A program made the position numbers and the translations under genes. This document shows, one piece after another, positions 35,969 through 46,945 of a stretch of DNA of 64,000 nt. Below the pieces are notes generated by a model, which did no database searches, was not told the origin of the DNA, and saw nothing but the letters and a program-made list of their open reading frames with translations. Position 1 is the first letter of the stretch. Every line of letters starts with the position of its first letter. The stretch comes from Phytoseiulus persimilis (taxonomy: Eukaryota > Arthropoda > Arachnida > Mesostigmata > Phytoseiidae), in contig CM075103.1 in NCBI GenBank assembly GCA_037576195.1, positions 1,054,001 through 1,118,000 on the forward strand, given 5' to 3'.

Positions 35969-37952
35969 TTAGGCTTCATTTAGAACTGGTATAGGAGGCA
36001 TCGGCAGGTGGTAGGCCTCCACTAAACCAGCGAACGATGTGTAGATTCCGATAATTCCGGAAAATCCGCCGAAAACGATGATGAATACTTCCCAGCAGAT
36101 TTGTTGATGATTCATCTGGTTCCACTTCAATTTCATGTGGAAATAGCACGGCCAGATGAAGGAGAGCATTGTTCCTGGAATCGGGATCACGCCGTCAGTC
36201 CTGGGACCAGTTTGAAGTGATTGGAGCGTCAGATAAGTGCAGGTTGTGTGCGTTCGTCCTAGTTGGGTGGGTGGTGACGAACACAGGATTCGACGATGGG
36301 GGAGGGGTTGGACTTGACACTGCAGGCCGGTATCAAAATTGGAAACTGTCTTTCGATTGTGGGCATACCTGTGAAGCTCCCGATCAGTCCCATCAGCAGG
36401 GAGAAATACGGGATGGAAACTGCCATCAGCATCGTGGATAGAACGAGGGCAATGCGCGCTGCCAGGCCCCAGACTCGGAGCTCGCCATCGATGTAGTAGC
36501 ATGAAGGAAATACAGTTTTCGGTCGTTCTCTGAAGTATTGATGTTCGAGAAGGGCGGCGGCCGCGAAGTACGGGAGAGGGTAGGAAAACAGGGCTTTTGC
36601 GACCAGGATCAGATTGACTACGATCTTGAAGCCCCGAGTTGGCAGATTGTTCGTGATGACCTCCTCAGTTTGATCCGTCCACGTGAGGAAACACATCCAC
36701 GCGAAGATGGCTGGAGTCGATAGAGAATTCCCGTTGTCAGTCCTGTGGTCTGGGGGGGGGGGGCTTGGAGTTCGCGTTTGAATGGAGAATCACAACATAC
36801 CTTTGAAGGCGGCCGCAGCGATGTGCGACCAATTCAACATACAGTGGAACTTGCTCCTGTCAATCATGTTGCCTTCCAGCGATGGTAAGAAGATTTGTGA
36901 CGTGTAACTGAACACCACAATGCCCATGGTCACAGGGAACTTGTCCATGTTGATCGACCAGCTCACTTTCGACCAGCCCCAGTCGCCGGCACACAGTAAG
37001 CAGTATCCGAGGATGATTACGTTGATGAAGAGATGGGTCATCGTACACCAGAATGACAACATGGATACCGACCTCAAATCCCTCAAGAAGGCACACGGTA
37101 GCAGTACCATTGTGAATATCATCATCCACGAACGTTGATCGATCGTGCTCTCAGGAAAAGAGCCAACCATCAAGTTTCCACACAGCACGATGTATAAGAT
37201 GCAGGTCATGAGGAGCTCAGTAACTTGAGCAAAATGTACACATCGACTGCCCCATTTGCTTCCGAGGCAAACTTTTGCGATTGACACGTAACTGTCCCTG
37301 ACGCGTACCAATTCGCCTCGGTCGTTGTATTCGTAGAGGCACTCGACCAGAATTTTCCCTGTGTGGCAGCATATGTAGGCCACGAAGATCAAAGCGAAGA
37401 CGCCCCAGTAGCCTCCTTGTTGCACGGAGTAGGGCAGACTCACGATGAACATTCCCTGTCGAGAGTGCACTGACCGTAGAACGAACAGAACACCAAATGG
37501 CTCCAGGCGCCAAAATAAAGCCTAGCTCCGATGAAATCCTCGAGCTACCTGAATCGCGTTGGTGACATTCCAGCCGGCTTGCCATTCATCGATTTGTTCG
37601 TTTCCTTTACCTCCGAACTCATCGACCTCAACACTGCTCCCTTGACGTTCCAATCGAGCCCCGTTCGTGAGACTTGTCTCTGCATACCCTCCTTCCTCAG
37701 TGTAGCTGGAACAGTGGTGGCATGGTTAGAGAAAGTCGCCTCGATCAGCGATGGGAACTCCGGACGAAGGGAAACTCACTTCTGGAAGTTGGACATTTCC
37801 GTCCCGCCTCTCAGGCCGGATCCTTCGCCGGGACCCCCAGGACCAGAGCCATCTGCACAAGCTCCCGGACAATATGCTTTCACAGTCTCCACGATAACTG
37901 GTGCTTTTTCTTTGGCCCTGGCAAGGAACTCTGCAGCGAATGCGGCCGCCAT
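35969..37952 (-). CDS. VGAT: Vesicular inhibitory amino acid transporter (VGAT)
   Basis: Exons: 37952-37780, 37705-37549, 37455-36801, 36710-36369, 36174-35969; 510 residues, all phases consistent. It belongs to the SLC32 branch of the amino acid/auxin permease family (unc-47/SLC32A1): a hydrophilic N-terminal tail of about 110 residues, then [20 protein letters not shown] at the first helix, GGYWGVFALIFVAYICCHTGK, VNLILVAKALFSYPLP, and LMGLIGSFTG before the last helices. It loads GABA and glycine into synaptic vesicles using the proton gradient, so it marks inhibitory neurons. The start ATG at 37952 was chosen because the in-frame upstream stretch has no other ATG; a short upstream extension cannot be excluded. 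The intron 36800-36711 contains a 12-nt G run (+ strand). Confidence 0.95.
36752..36763 (+). repeat. 12-nt poly(G) run in a VGAT intron
   Basis: Lies in the 90-nt VGAT intron 36800-36711; it reads as poly(C) in the transcript. Confidence 0.9.
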
Positions 37953-40900
37953 CTTCTTCGCTGGAAATGTGGATTCACTTGGGTGCACTGCACTCACAAT
38001 GCTAGCCCCCGATGCGGAGGAAACTCAGGGAAACCATGGTCGACGTTCTGGACGACACCGATGTGATCTTCGATGGAACGCAAGCAGCCCGAGTTACGAT
38101 ATTGAGCATTCCATTCTCTCACAGATTCATTATATGCTCCCAGAACTAAGAACGGCCACGACCGCTGGAAACTTGCGATTGCGGAATTCTCTGTTCCAAT
38201 GGTTCCGAACCAATCCTTCACTTTCGATGGCAATAGCCGAGATCCGTGGCTGAATCACGGCGGATGGCAGATCTGAGCCTGAATTCCCAACGGATTTCGG
38301 GACCGATCGACTTCGAAAGCTTAAAAATACCGACCCCGGTTTTCCTCTAAGGCAGGCTGAAGATCATGGTTGGAGTTTGTTCTCATGAGAGGTCACTGTT
38401 CGTAGATCTCGTAACCAAGAACCCAGAAAAGTGAGACATGCTCTTGGTCCGACTTCGCGGGTCGTCATGCCGTGGAGGCACGTCTTCGGGTTCAACAACC
38501 GAAGAACCCTGGATCATTTGAAATGATCGATGCTTTCCTCTCACCTTGGATTATCTAATAGGTGAGCACTTCTCAGAAAACTTCAACAATCGTTTGAGGA
38601 GTAATTCAGAGCGAGGGTGCACCGTTGCACCTCTGCGCTCGCAACTTGCAATGGCGCGGAGGGCGCCGCGAAGTGTGTGGAGCTCGGTGAAGCTCCGAAG
38701 CTCGGCCAAGCTTGGCGCACGGGGATAGACCTCTCATTACAAACAGCAATGCAGACCCACGCGCAGTTCTCGTTTCCTGAATTTCACGCCGGAGTGGGTG
38801 ATTAGATATTCGAAAACTCTTGAATGTGCGTTAAAACCTTGTTTCGTCTAACTCACATATCAGTTGTAACGGACGACTTCTAACGTCTCGATTCGAGACC
38901 ATCGGCTGCCAAGGGAGTGTTCCATTTGCGGAACTCTGTCGTTAACTTGGAGTCAACCTCAACGGAGCTTGGTGCCGCAGGTGCCAATAACGGAGTTCCC
39001 GGGATTTCCGGAATCCGACTGAATGGCTTCAGACAAACACATCCGTCCACTTTGGCCAAAGCCAAGCTCGACCTGTATTTCTAAGACGAAATCGGGCAAA
39101 CCGTGGTTCACCTGTTGTAGTCCAAGGCTCCTCTGAGAGCTCCCCTGAGAACGTGGCGAATCCTCACGTATCTTTCCTATGAGGTGTCCGGCCAAGGCTC
39201 AGACTCTTCAAGGGGGTATCCAGAATTCGGCGAAGCAGCTTATATGGCAGCCTGAATTCAGAACCCTCGGTGGAGACTCGATCACCGGCTGATGAGCAAG
39301 CTATTTGAACCGAGCCGCGGCGCCCAAAGAAGGCTTTGGTCGAATGTTCAGTCCGACTACCGTCAAACGATGATCTTGCCGGGGTAATGAGAAAGCGTTT
39401 CAGTCATGATTCCAGGGCTATCTGTGAATGCATGATTGAGAATTCATTCAAGGACTTGCTCATGCGCACACGTGGGACCCCACTCATGCGTCGCAGCAGC
39501 CGCCTTCCCGCCGCCGGCACCTGGCGTGAAGGCGCCAATAAGATGGGTTCGGGAATACTCCCCAAATTGCTGGGAAGCCCGCACGGAGCCGAGAGATACT
39601 CTGTACCCATAGCGGTATGTTTCATATTTGCCGATCAGCCTGCTTCTGCCGAGAAAAGTTGAAGTTGCCAAGTTATTGAAGACTCTCCTCCTTCAACTCG
39701 CTAAGAGTGAAGTACCTCAGTCAGGAAGATGGCGTCGCCTTAGTCCCAACCCCACTTACCTGAGCTCGTCTGGGAGCGTCGGTGATACTGTTACACGGGA
39801 AGGGTGGCATAATTAAGCCATTAATTTCTTCTTTTCCTCTATCCAACTGATTATAGCGCTCAAAAGGAGGCTGTGTAGGGAGTATAGCTGTTGCCGTGCC
39901 AAGAGGAGGCGTTCAACCATCAATATGAGGTGCCCTCGACAGTCTCAGATGGAACGTATAACTTTCAAAGAACAGGATGCATTCTGGCTGCTTTTGGTCG
40001 CACAGCGAAAGACACTTCTGAGTATTATCACTCCGACTCTCCGTGAACGGAGCGATTGAGGCGTTATGACCAGAGCCGTCTTCCTCAGCAGACCACGAAA
40101 AAACCCAATCCGATCAGATGGGCCAGAATAGTAAGTTCATGAGCTTGATTGACTTCAACCCAGTAACGTGATAAAAAGGGACGCCGTCAGGGGCCGATTC
40201 CCTGATTTTCAAAGAAAAAACGTTCCCGCAGACCGTAAACGAAGGCGAGCGAAAATCACGAATACACAGAGGAAGAAGTAAAACACACATTTCTCCTCTT
40301 GAGTAGAGTTATGGAGCCCACAAAGTCCGAACCAAGCCTATCTTGAGATTCTCGGATTCGCCAGAAGGGTGATCCGCCGAAGCGGCACGTGAGAGGAGAG
40401 GCGCCCCAGAAAAAACCCTAGGAGTTAGGGTGACTCCCTGCAGGCAGATGTTTTCATAGAAGGAGCGAATCCCGCACCTTGACTGACGTCAGAACATTGA
40501 AAATACCTGTGGTAGCTTATGGAGAGCGTGCGAAATCAAGTGTTTGGAACCGATCCTAGAGGTCCCTTACTGGATATGCATACCGCACAATGAAGAGGCT
40601 AGTCAAGATTTCAATAAACGTATTTATCAGGGATAAATTCAGTTCCCCTCTGGTTGTTCTCGTTCGAGTTTGATAAGAGGTATTTACATCAATAATTACA
40701 GTACGACTGTTCGCAACGAATCGAAGTCCTCTCTGAAGAGACCGCCCCGGGGGCATCGAGAATCATCATTAAACGAAGAATCAGGAAGTCATCTACATGA
40801 TTACTTGAGTTCTGAGCGAGTTTTGAATGAACTAGGAACGACATCTTCCCGAAAATAGGTATTTCTGGTGTTTGAGTGTGTGTTTATCACTTGTTTCAAT

Positions 40901-41474
40901 CAATCCATGGCCCATCCGCGCAAAATCTAACAAAGCTCTTCTTGCCCTATTCAGGATTTGTGGATTGTAAGTTTGCCTCACTTTCTCACCTATGCGGAAT
41001 CGTTATCGTTCGAGTTTCTCTTCATGTTGATATAACTTCCAAGTGGAGCATGTGGTTGTGCACATAGGACGGTTTCGTATTGCACTGATTCGTGTTGATT
41101 GGCGGCTTCATGGAGGCGTGGCCCTTCGGGAACTGGAGCATTGCTCTCAGATCATTGCAGACTTGTTCCACCGCTTTTCCTTGTCGACGATCAATACAAG
41201 AACACATGATCAGCTTTCCGCTCATTTCCCTCCATACATACCCATTCAGATCGATTTCCTCAGAGTTCCGGCTCTTCGCTGGCCCGTCGCCAGCTCACTG
41301 ATCAAACCATTGTCATCCACGTGTAATATCAATCAAATATTCGTACGACTTCAGCGAGAACCGGAACCTCGTCGTTCCGGATCTTCCGAATCAGGCTCCG
41401 AGGCCAACACGTCCGCTCACCCCAGTCTTCTCCTGACCTAGTAACAATCGGCAGTTGTTCGAACCGCTTTCCAT
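37953..41474. other. VGAT upstream region; no supported gene
   Basis: About 3.5 kb with only short ORFs. A GC-rich patch with repeated GAAGCTC/AAGCTTGG elements lies at 38600-38730. On the minus strand near 41320-41240 two short EF-hand-like strings (VDDNGLIS and IDLNGYVWRE) occur in different frames, so they do not form a readable EF-hand pair. Regulatory DNA of VGAT may be here. Confidence 0.35.
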
Positions 41475-41830
41475 TCAGGTTGAAAACTCTGCCGTCTTAA
41501 CAAATATCATAGACAGGCTATTTTCAAAAGCTGCGTTATAAACACACTGCGTTACAACAGAGTGGCAAAAAGCTAAAATGATTCCTCTATCATCTCCTGC
41601 TACCAGACATGGCTCTGCTTGGACAAGGCTATGGCTCGATTCAAGATTCGACAACATCATGCAAGTTGAGGGCAAAGCACTGGCGACCTCACTTAGACTA
41701 CGCCCGTAGCACCTCTTTTTGGTTTGTTCGTGGTAATCCGGAATTCGTCCTTTGAAAAAATCACATGACGAGTCTAGGACACAGAATTGGAACTTCTTTG
41801 AGATCGGGACGACTCTCTTATCCAGCTGGA

Positions 41831-44800
41831 TCAAGTCACTGTGCTCAGGGCGTTCGTTGGGGGCTGTGTCAAGGCTCCGATTGGAACACTCGACGATCCA
41901 GTCGAGTTCGCGGATGTATTCGAAATATTCGAGCTGCGTTTCGGGGGATAATTCCCCCCTCGACCGGCTGCGGCGCTAGTGTTATTATCGCCATGATCAT
42001 TAGCCTTCATAGGGTCGGTATTGCTAGCAATTAATGGCATGGACTCGATGTCGACTTTCGGCTTGGCGGAAAAGAGTTCACGTTTCATCTGGGTTATCGA
42101 GTCCGTCAAGGACGATGTCATTTGGGCGTGGATCTCGGACTGCGCTTGTTGGATCTCGGACTCGATGTTGGCTTGAGCCCTCTCGATCCGGGTTTCAATC
42201 GTAGAATTCAGGCTCCGAGCCAGGCTGGATGATGAGTTCTTTCCAGATATCGCATCCTCGATCGTCGCAATCGAGGTACCCTGGGAACGCAACGTTCCGT
42301 CCATTCGTTCCTGTTTGTCGCTCAAAGAGTTCAGTTTCTCGCTCGCAGAAACCAGATTGTTGGCGACGCGAGCCACCTGAAAAACGGGTCGCCTGAATGT
42401 CACGCTATCCTCCACGGGAGCGACATGATAGATGGAAAAGTTCACGACATCGATCAGCATGCAAAATGAGCACTCACCCTCGCTTGAACTTCGGCTATAC
42501 TGGAATTCATCTTCACCAAGTGGGACGGCATCTGTTTGTTGATTGTATTCGAAATTTCTAGTCGGAGCTCCTCAGCGGATCCATTGACGAGCTCTAGATG
42601 TTTGTTGATCCGGTCTAGCTGTGATGACAACTGCCCAACCAGCTGCTCCAGTTTGGATTGGTTCGTCCGCATGAAGGCTAGACGTTGCTCCACATCTCGT
42701 AGTGATTCCGGAATATGTTTGCCTTCAGCGTCAACTACAAGAGCCATCGGATATTAGTGGTCATTCACTCTGATGAGCTCGGACGGAAACCAAGAATAGT
42801 TTCAAAATCATTGAGACAACAGGAAACGAATGGGAACGAATATTGGGAGCTTTCGGGACGGATCCCAATCACAGATCCTGCCGGTCATGGGAAAATGATG
42901 GTGGTGCTCGATCGAGATGTTGTTCTCGGGAAAACCCAAAGCTCGTTCGATGAGAATATCAACACAATAATTCGCAGTTTTCACGGAAGAATTTCAAGTT
43001 AAAACAGTGATCAAATCAGCGGACGTTTTCGCGCCATGGGGCACGAATCATACGAATCTAATCTGAACAGCATCAAGGGGGACGACGGGAACGAATGCAT
43101 CAAACGGAAATACAACGCGATGAGCAATGAGAACTCAAAGAAAAATTAGCATTGATTCTCATTTGCAGAAGACTGTGGTTCACCTTTGACAAGATGGTTC
43201 CTCAGGAGGACGAAGTCCTGTTTCAGACCGATGTGAAGCCAAAGCAACGTGGCAGAAACAACGGTGCCAATCAGCACAATCAAAAAGAGCCAGGCTGGCA
43301 CCCACATCCCGCTGCGCGAGCTCCTGCAAGTGTATCAACGCTTTTGTTTGGCTGAATTTCTCAACTCCTACGGCGATTGAGCCCCACCGCCGAAGGCCCG
43401 CCCGTTAGCTCCCTCTCGGATAAGGTCTCCTGACGTCCGCCTGTCTGTGTTGCCTCGAGCTACAGGCTTGGGAAGACACACAGGAAGTGGTTCGTCGCGA
43501 GGCAATCCTGCGCTCGATTATAATAATGAAGTCTGCCATCTGCACGATGCGCGGACACGCCGTGCCTCCATTCTGTTACAGCTCGTAGTCGGCCAGCTTG
43601 CCTGGGAGCTGCTAGCCATTTGCGAGGAGCAGGATGGGTTCACCGCAAGGTACATGCGAACTCCATGAACGTGACTCGGCCATCAGGCTAGTCGGTTATC
43701 CCTGGGGTGCATCGATCCTCTGATAGAACGGAAACATCCTCGGGTTATCATTTCCATGGCAAGCTGGGTGATCAATCGAGAGAGAATCCGAATCGAGTCT
43801 CTCGGGGTAATATCCCACCATGGCTCTAACCACGGTATGCTCTTCTAGCTCCGGCCAGAGCGGGCATGCTGCCGGCCAGAGCCTTCACAATGCATCCCGA
43901 GAGGCGAGAGAGCAGAAGTTTACAGAGCCGCGGGACAAGCAAGACATGAAACATTTTATCTACGAATGCTACGACGTCTTCTTCACGCAAGGTGGTCATC
44001 TCGTGAGGCTTGGCGATCCGGAGGAGGTGGAAAACCCGTCTTCAGCGAACTCAACAGAAGCATTCCTAGAAAACGAGTAGAGGGAGTTCCCCGAGGGATG
44101 AGGCAGGGAGTCTGGCATGAGAAGTTGAGGAGAACAAGCCATGATAACAATGAAAAACAGTTATTACGCACAGTCAACACCCTAACCCGTAGCCATGTGT
44201 CAAGATATGGACACAGGGAAGGGCCACTCAGACTTCTTCCGGTCGATAAGGGAAACCAGCAGCTCATATTCCTGTTCTCATGTGTCGAAACCGAACGCAA
44301 CTAATATAGAACTTCGTGCCAAAGCTGTTTTCTACTGATTGCTCAGTCAACGTTATTCCTAGATGAGATTCATCCGTTAGAAGTTAGCTCTGAGTTCAAA
44401 ACAATTGAAGTCCGTCAGAAAGTCGACTGCAGCTCCATGGACGAGCGAATTCCTCAGTGCCTCCGCGAGAGTCTTCATTCCCTCTTTCCGCACTCTTATT
44501 CATCCCCAGTCACAACGGCTTGATACTCCGCTCTGCTCTTGATGCAGTGGGAGCCGAGTAACCGAAAACCTCTCCATGAGAGTGAAACACTATCACTCGA
44601 GTGACCCCTTGCATGGTGAATAAATACTAGGGACGAGACGCCTCTTCCACGTCCACAAAGTGGAACTGAGAGAACGACGCTCATCCGCAATGTCCAGATC
44701 AGGCGGCGAGCCCAGAACTCATTTTAGCGTGCTACCGTTGCACATTCAATGAGCGTACTTCTGACCCGTCAACGCGGATATTCGGATGCGATCGATGAAT

Positions 44801-45430
44801 TGCATGATCGATGTGTCCCGTGAACATGATGGAACAACGCAGAGCTGTGATTGTCACAATTCCGAGTCATCGGTTTCCTATGAGGCCACTCTCCGTCGGT
44901 GCTCTTGATCGATACCGGGTTCAGAGGGCATAACTGTAGATTGTATCGGAGAGCTCGTGATTCTCTTCGAGTTTCCGAGCGATCCAGAAACCGCGAAAAA
45001 AGCATCGCATATTTCGCCAGGGCGGTTCCAACTCCGTCAATGTAGGACCTCGGAGACAAAAATGGATTGTTCCAAGTCATCGTGTACCACTGAAACATCT
45101 CAAGGTTGTATCGAACGCATTCGGATAACCATTAGCCCCCAGAGCGGGTGACTTTTGTCGCGACCGCGATTCGAACACGGAATCCAACGACACGAATGTG
45201 GATTCAGAAACACTCCCATGGTGAAGAAGAGCTCTCACTTACTTGCAGCAAGCCGATTGATGTTTTGGACTGCCAACGGAAGGATATCCTTCCAGATCGG
45301 AACAAGAATCTGAATCGTTCCTGAGCAGAGGACCGTGGGGGCCAGGAGGGTATCCTCCACTCTTGTAAACAGCCGACAACGATTTCTGACTCTTCGCTAC
45401 GAGGGCATCGAGTTCCCGGCGCTTCTTCAT
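41831..45430 (-). CDS. EFCAB14: EFCAB14-like single-pass membrane coiled-coil protein
   Basis: Exons: 45430-45243, 43323-43184, 42734-42478, 42376-41831, all in phase; about 376 residues as read. The N-terminus MKKRRELDALV, followed by a Ser/Asp-rich segment LLRNDSDSCSDLEGYP, matches animal EFCAB14 (KIAA0494), as does the next exon with one TM helix (WLFLIVLIGTVVSATLLWLHI) and a basic flank. Exons 3 and 4 encode long heptad-like coiled coil (LEQLVGQLSSQLDRINKHLE and NIESEIQQAQSEIHAQM). The reading ends in a Ser/Asn/Thr-rich tail. Vertebrate EFCAB14 ends in EF-hands, which are not visible in this frame, so the C-terminal structure may be truncated or mis-spliced in my model. Function of the family is poorly known. 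Confidence 0.72.
45157..45180 (-). other. tRNA-like 3' half (T arm plus acceptor strand)
   Basis: Minus-strand CCGTG-TTCGAAT-CGCGG forms a five-pair T arm with a seven-base loop, followed directly by TCGCGAC, the position of an acceptor strand. The complementary 5' acceptor GTCGCGA and a D arm are not found in the preceding 80 nt; instead there is a GAATCC/GGATTC hairpin. It lies in intron 1 of the EFCAB14-like gene. It could be a decayed tRNA, a tRNA-derived SINE end, or chance. Confidence 0.3.
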
Positions 45431-46523
45431 CTTTTTGCAAGGAGCCCGAATGGCAACATCGTGTCTCCGCTCGGAAACCTCCAAATCAACCGAGCGTCGG
45501 AGCATCGCCATCGTCGATTGCTGCGAGCGATGTGAAGCGAGAAGTCTAAGCAGCGGCCGCGAACCAACAAACGAAGTCGTTCGACGTTCACATCGAGGAC
45601 GAAGCTCGGCCCGCCTTTTGGCTGCACTGTTGATGTTGTCCTCGAGAGGTTAACATCCACTGTGGGTGCCTTGCAGCCACCCTCCCTGCCTGCTAGCGAG
45701 CAACCGATCCTTCAGAGGCAGCAGCGGATGGGGGAGAGATAGCAATGGAAAACAGGCCCGATGGGCGACTATAGTGAGGAGCGAAAGGACCCATATTTCC
45801 CTTTCGTCTCTGATAGTCTCTCTATATCGAAGTGTCGCGCGGAGTTTTTTCGATGATAAATCAACTCGAGGAACACTTGGTGTCGCGTTCGAGAGCTAGC
45901 GGGGAGACGAAAAGAAAGAACAACGCGGTTGGATCATGTTTGCCATCGCATCAGTCCTTGAGTTACGACGTCTATACGGAATGCGCAGCTCAACGAGGAA
46001 AATGAGGAAATATTCCTCTGGAGAGCGCAACTTATTCGAGAGCTTCCGCTGGCCGACGAGCAAATCACCTATTCCTGTCAGATGCGTTTTGGGGAAATCA
46101 ATATCGGGGGCGATCTCTCGGGGAAAGATGTTTCTGAGAGAATGGGCTTCAGACTGGAGCCGATCATTGGCTGTCCGGTGGATGCTCAATAATGCGTGAT
46201 TCGAAGAGAGAGTTGCCTTCTTTCGAATCGCTCTCGACTCAGCGTGACAGCGTCGCAAATAGTTTACTCAGTAGATCAAACGGCACGATGCGCGGACTCC
46301 ATTCGAAGACTCGCCTGTAGCGATGGTCACTCTCATTTTCAGTCACTATCTCTGCGTGGCAACGAAGAGCCATCAGCCTTTAGTGTGGAGTTCATCCCCA
46401 CAGGGCTCATGTCATTCACCGAGAAACTTCGTGATGCTCCTTGATTCGGGAAACATGGAATTTACGACTCATGCGTACTTGAATCAGTTTCCAGTACCAT
46501 TCAGACGACGTGCGAAAACTTAC

Positions 46524-46945
46524 CGAAAATCGCTTCCAGCCTATCAAGCCGTCGCGAAGCTCGTATGATTAGCCAGGTTTCCATTATGAGCACCGCTAGC
46601 ACAAACCCGCAGAAGAGACATTTCCCGATCTTTGGCAAAGAGTCCAAAGCGAACGGGCAGTAGCTGTTCATGGAGAGCGGTTTCTCCGTTCCTCCTTTAC
46701 GCTTGCGTTTCCTGGGGGAAGAATGTTCATCGAATTGAGATTTCCACCGTGGAAGCTGGACAGCGGGATGGAGCTCATGTAAATTGAGCTCCGAAACGGG
46801 AAATGTTTCCCGAAGGGTTTCGAATATACCTTCTTGCAAGAACTTTCTGCCGTGGAATGCTGATTCGTAGCGTGTCACTTGATGATTCACTGTCAGACAT
46901 GCTGAGCGACAACAGCTTGGCGGCTTCATTGCTGATCGCAGTCAT
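46524..46945 (-). CDS. Partial single-TM gene, possible EFCAB14-like neighbour
   Basis: Two 5' exons, 46945-46830 and 46711-46524, join in phase 2 and leave phase 1 at donor GTAAGT. The product starts MTAISNEAAKLLSLSMSDSE, is Ser/Asp rich, then basic (RKRKRKGG), then a TM helix (CLFCGFVLAVLIMETWLII) and the start of a basic helix (RASRRLDRLEAIF). Length, order of parts and the intron phases (2 then 1) are the same as in exons 1-2 of the EFCAB14-like gene 1.1 kb downstream, although residues differ. I could not find exon 3 between 46520 and 45640, so the gene is incomplete or decayed. Function unknown. Confidence 0.45.

Noticed and set aside
41240..41330. EF-hand-like strings VDDNGLIS and IDLNGYVWRE downstream of the EFCAB14-like gene
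   Set aside because: They lie in different frames within 90 nt, with no room for an intron between them, and key loop positions do not fit.
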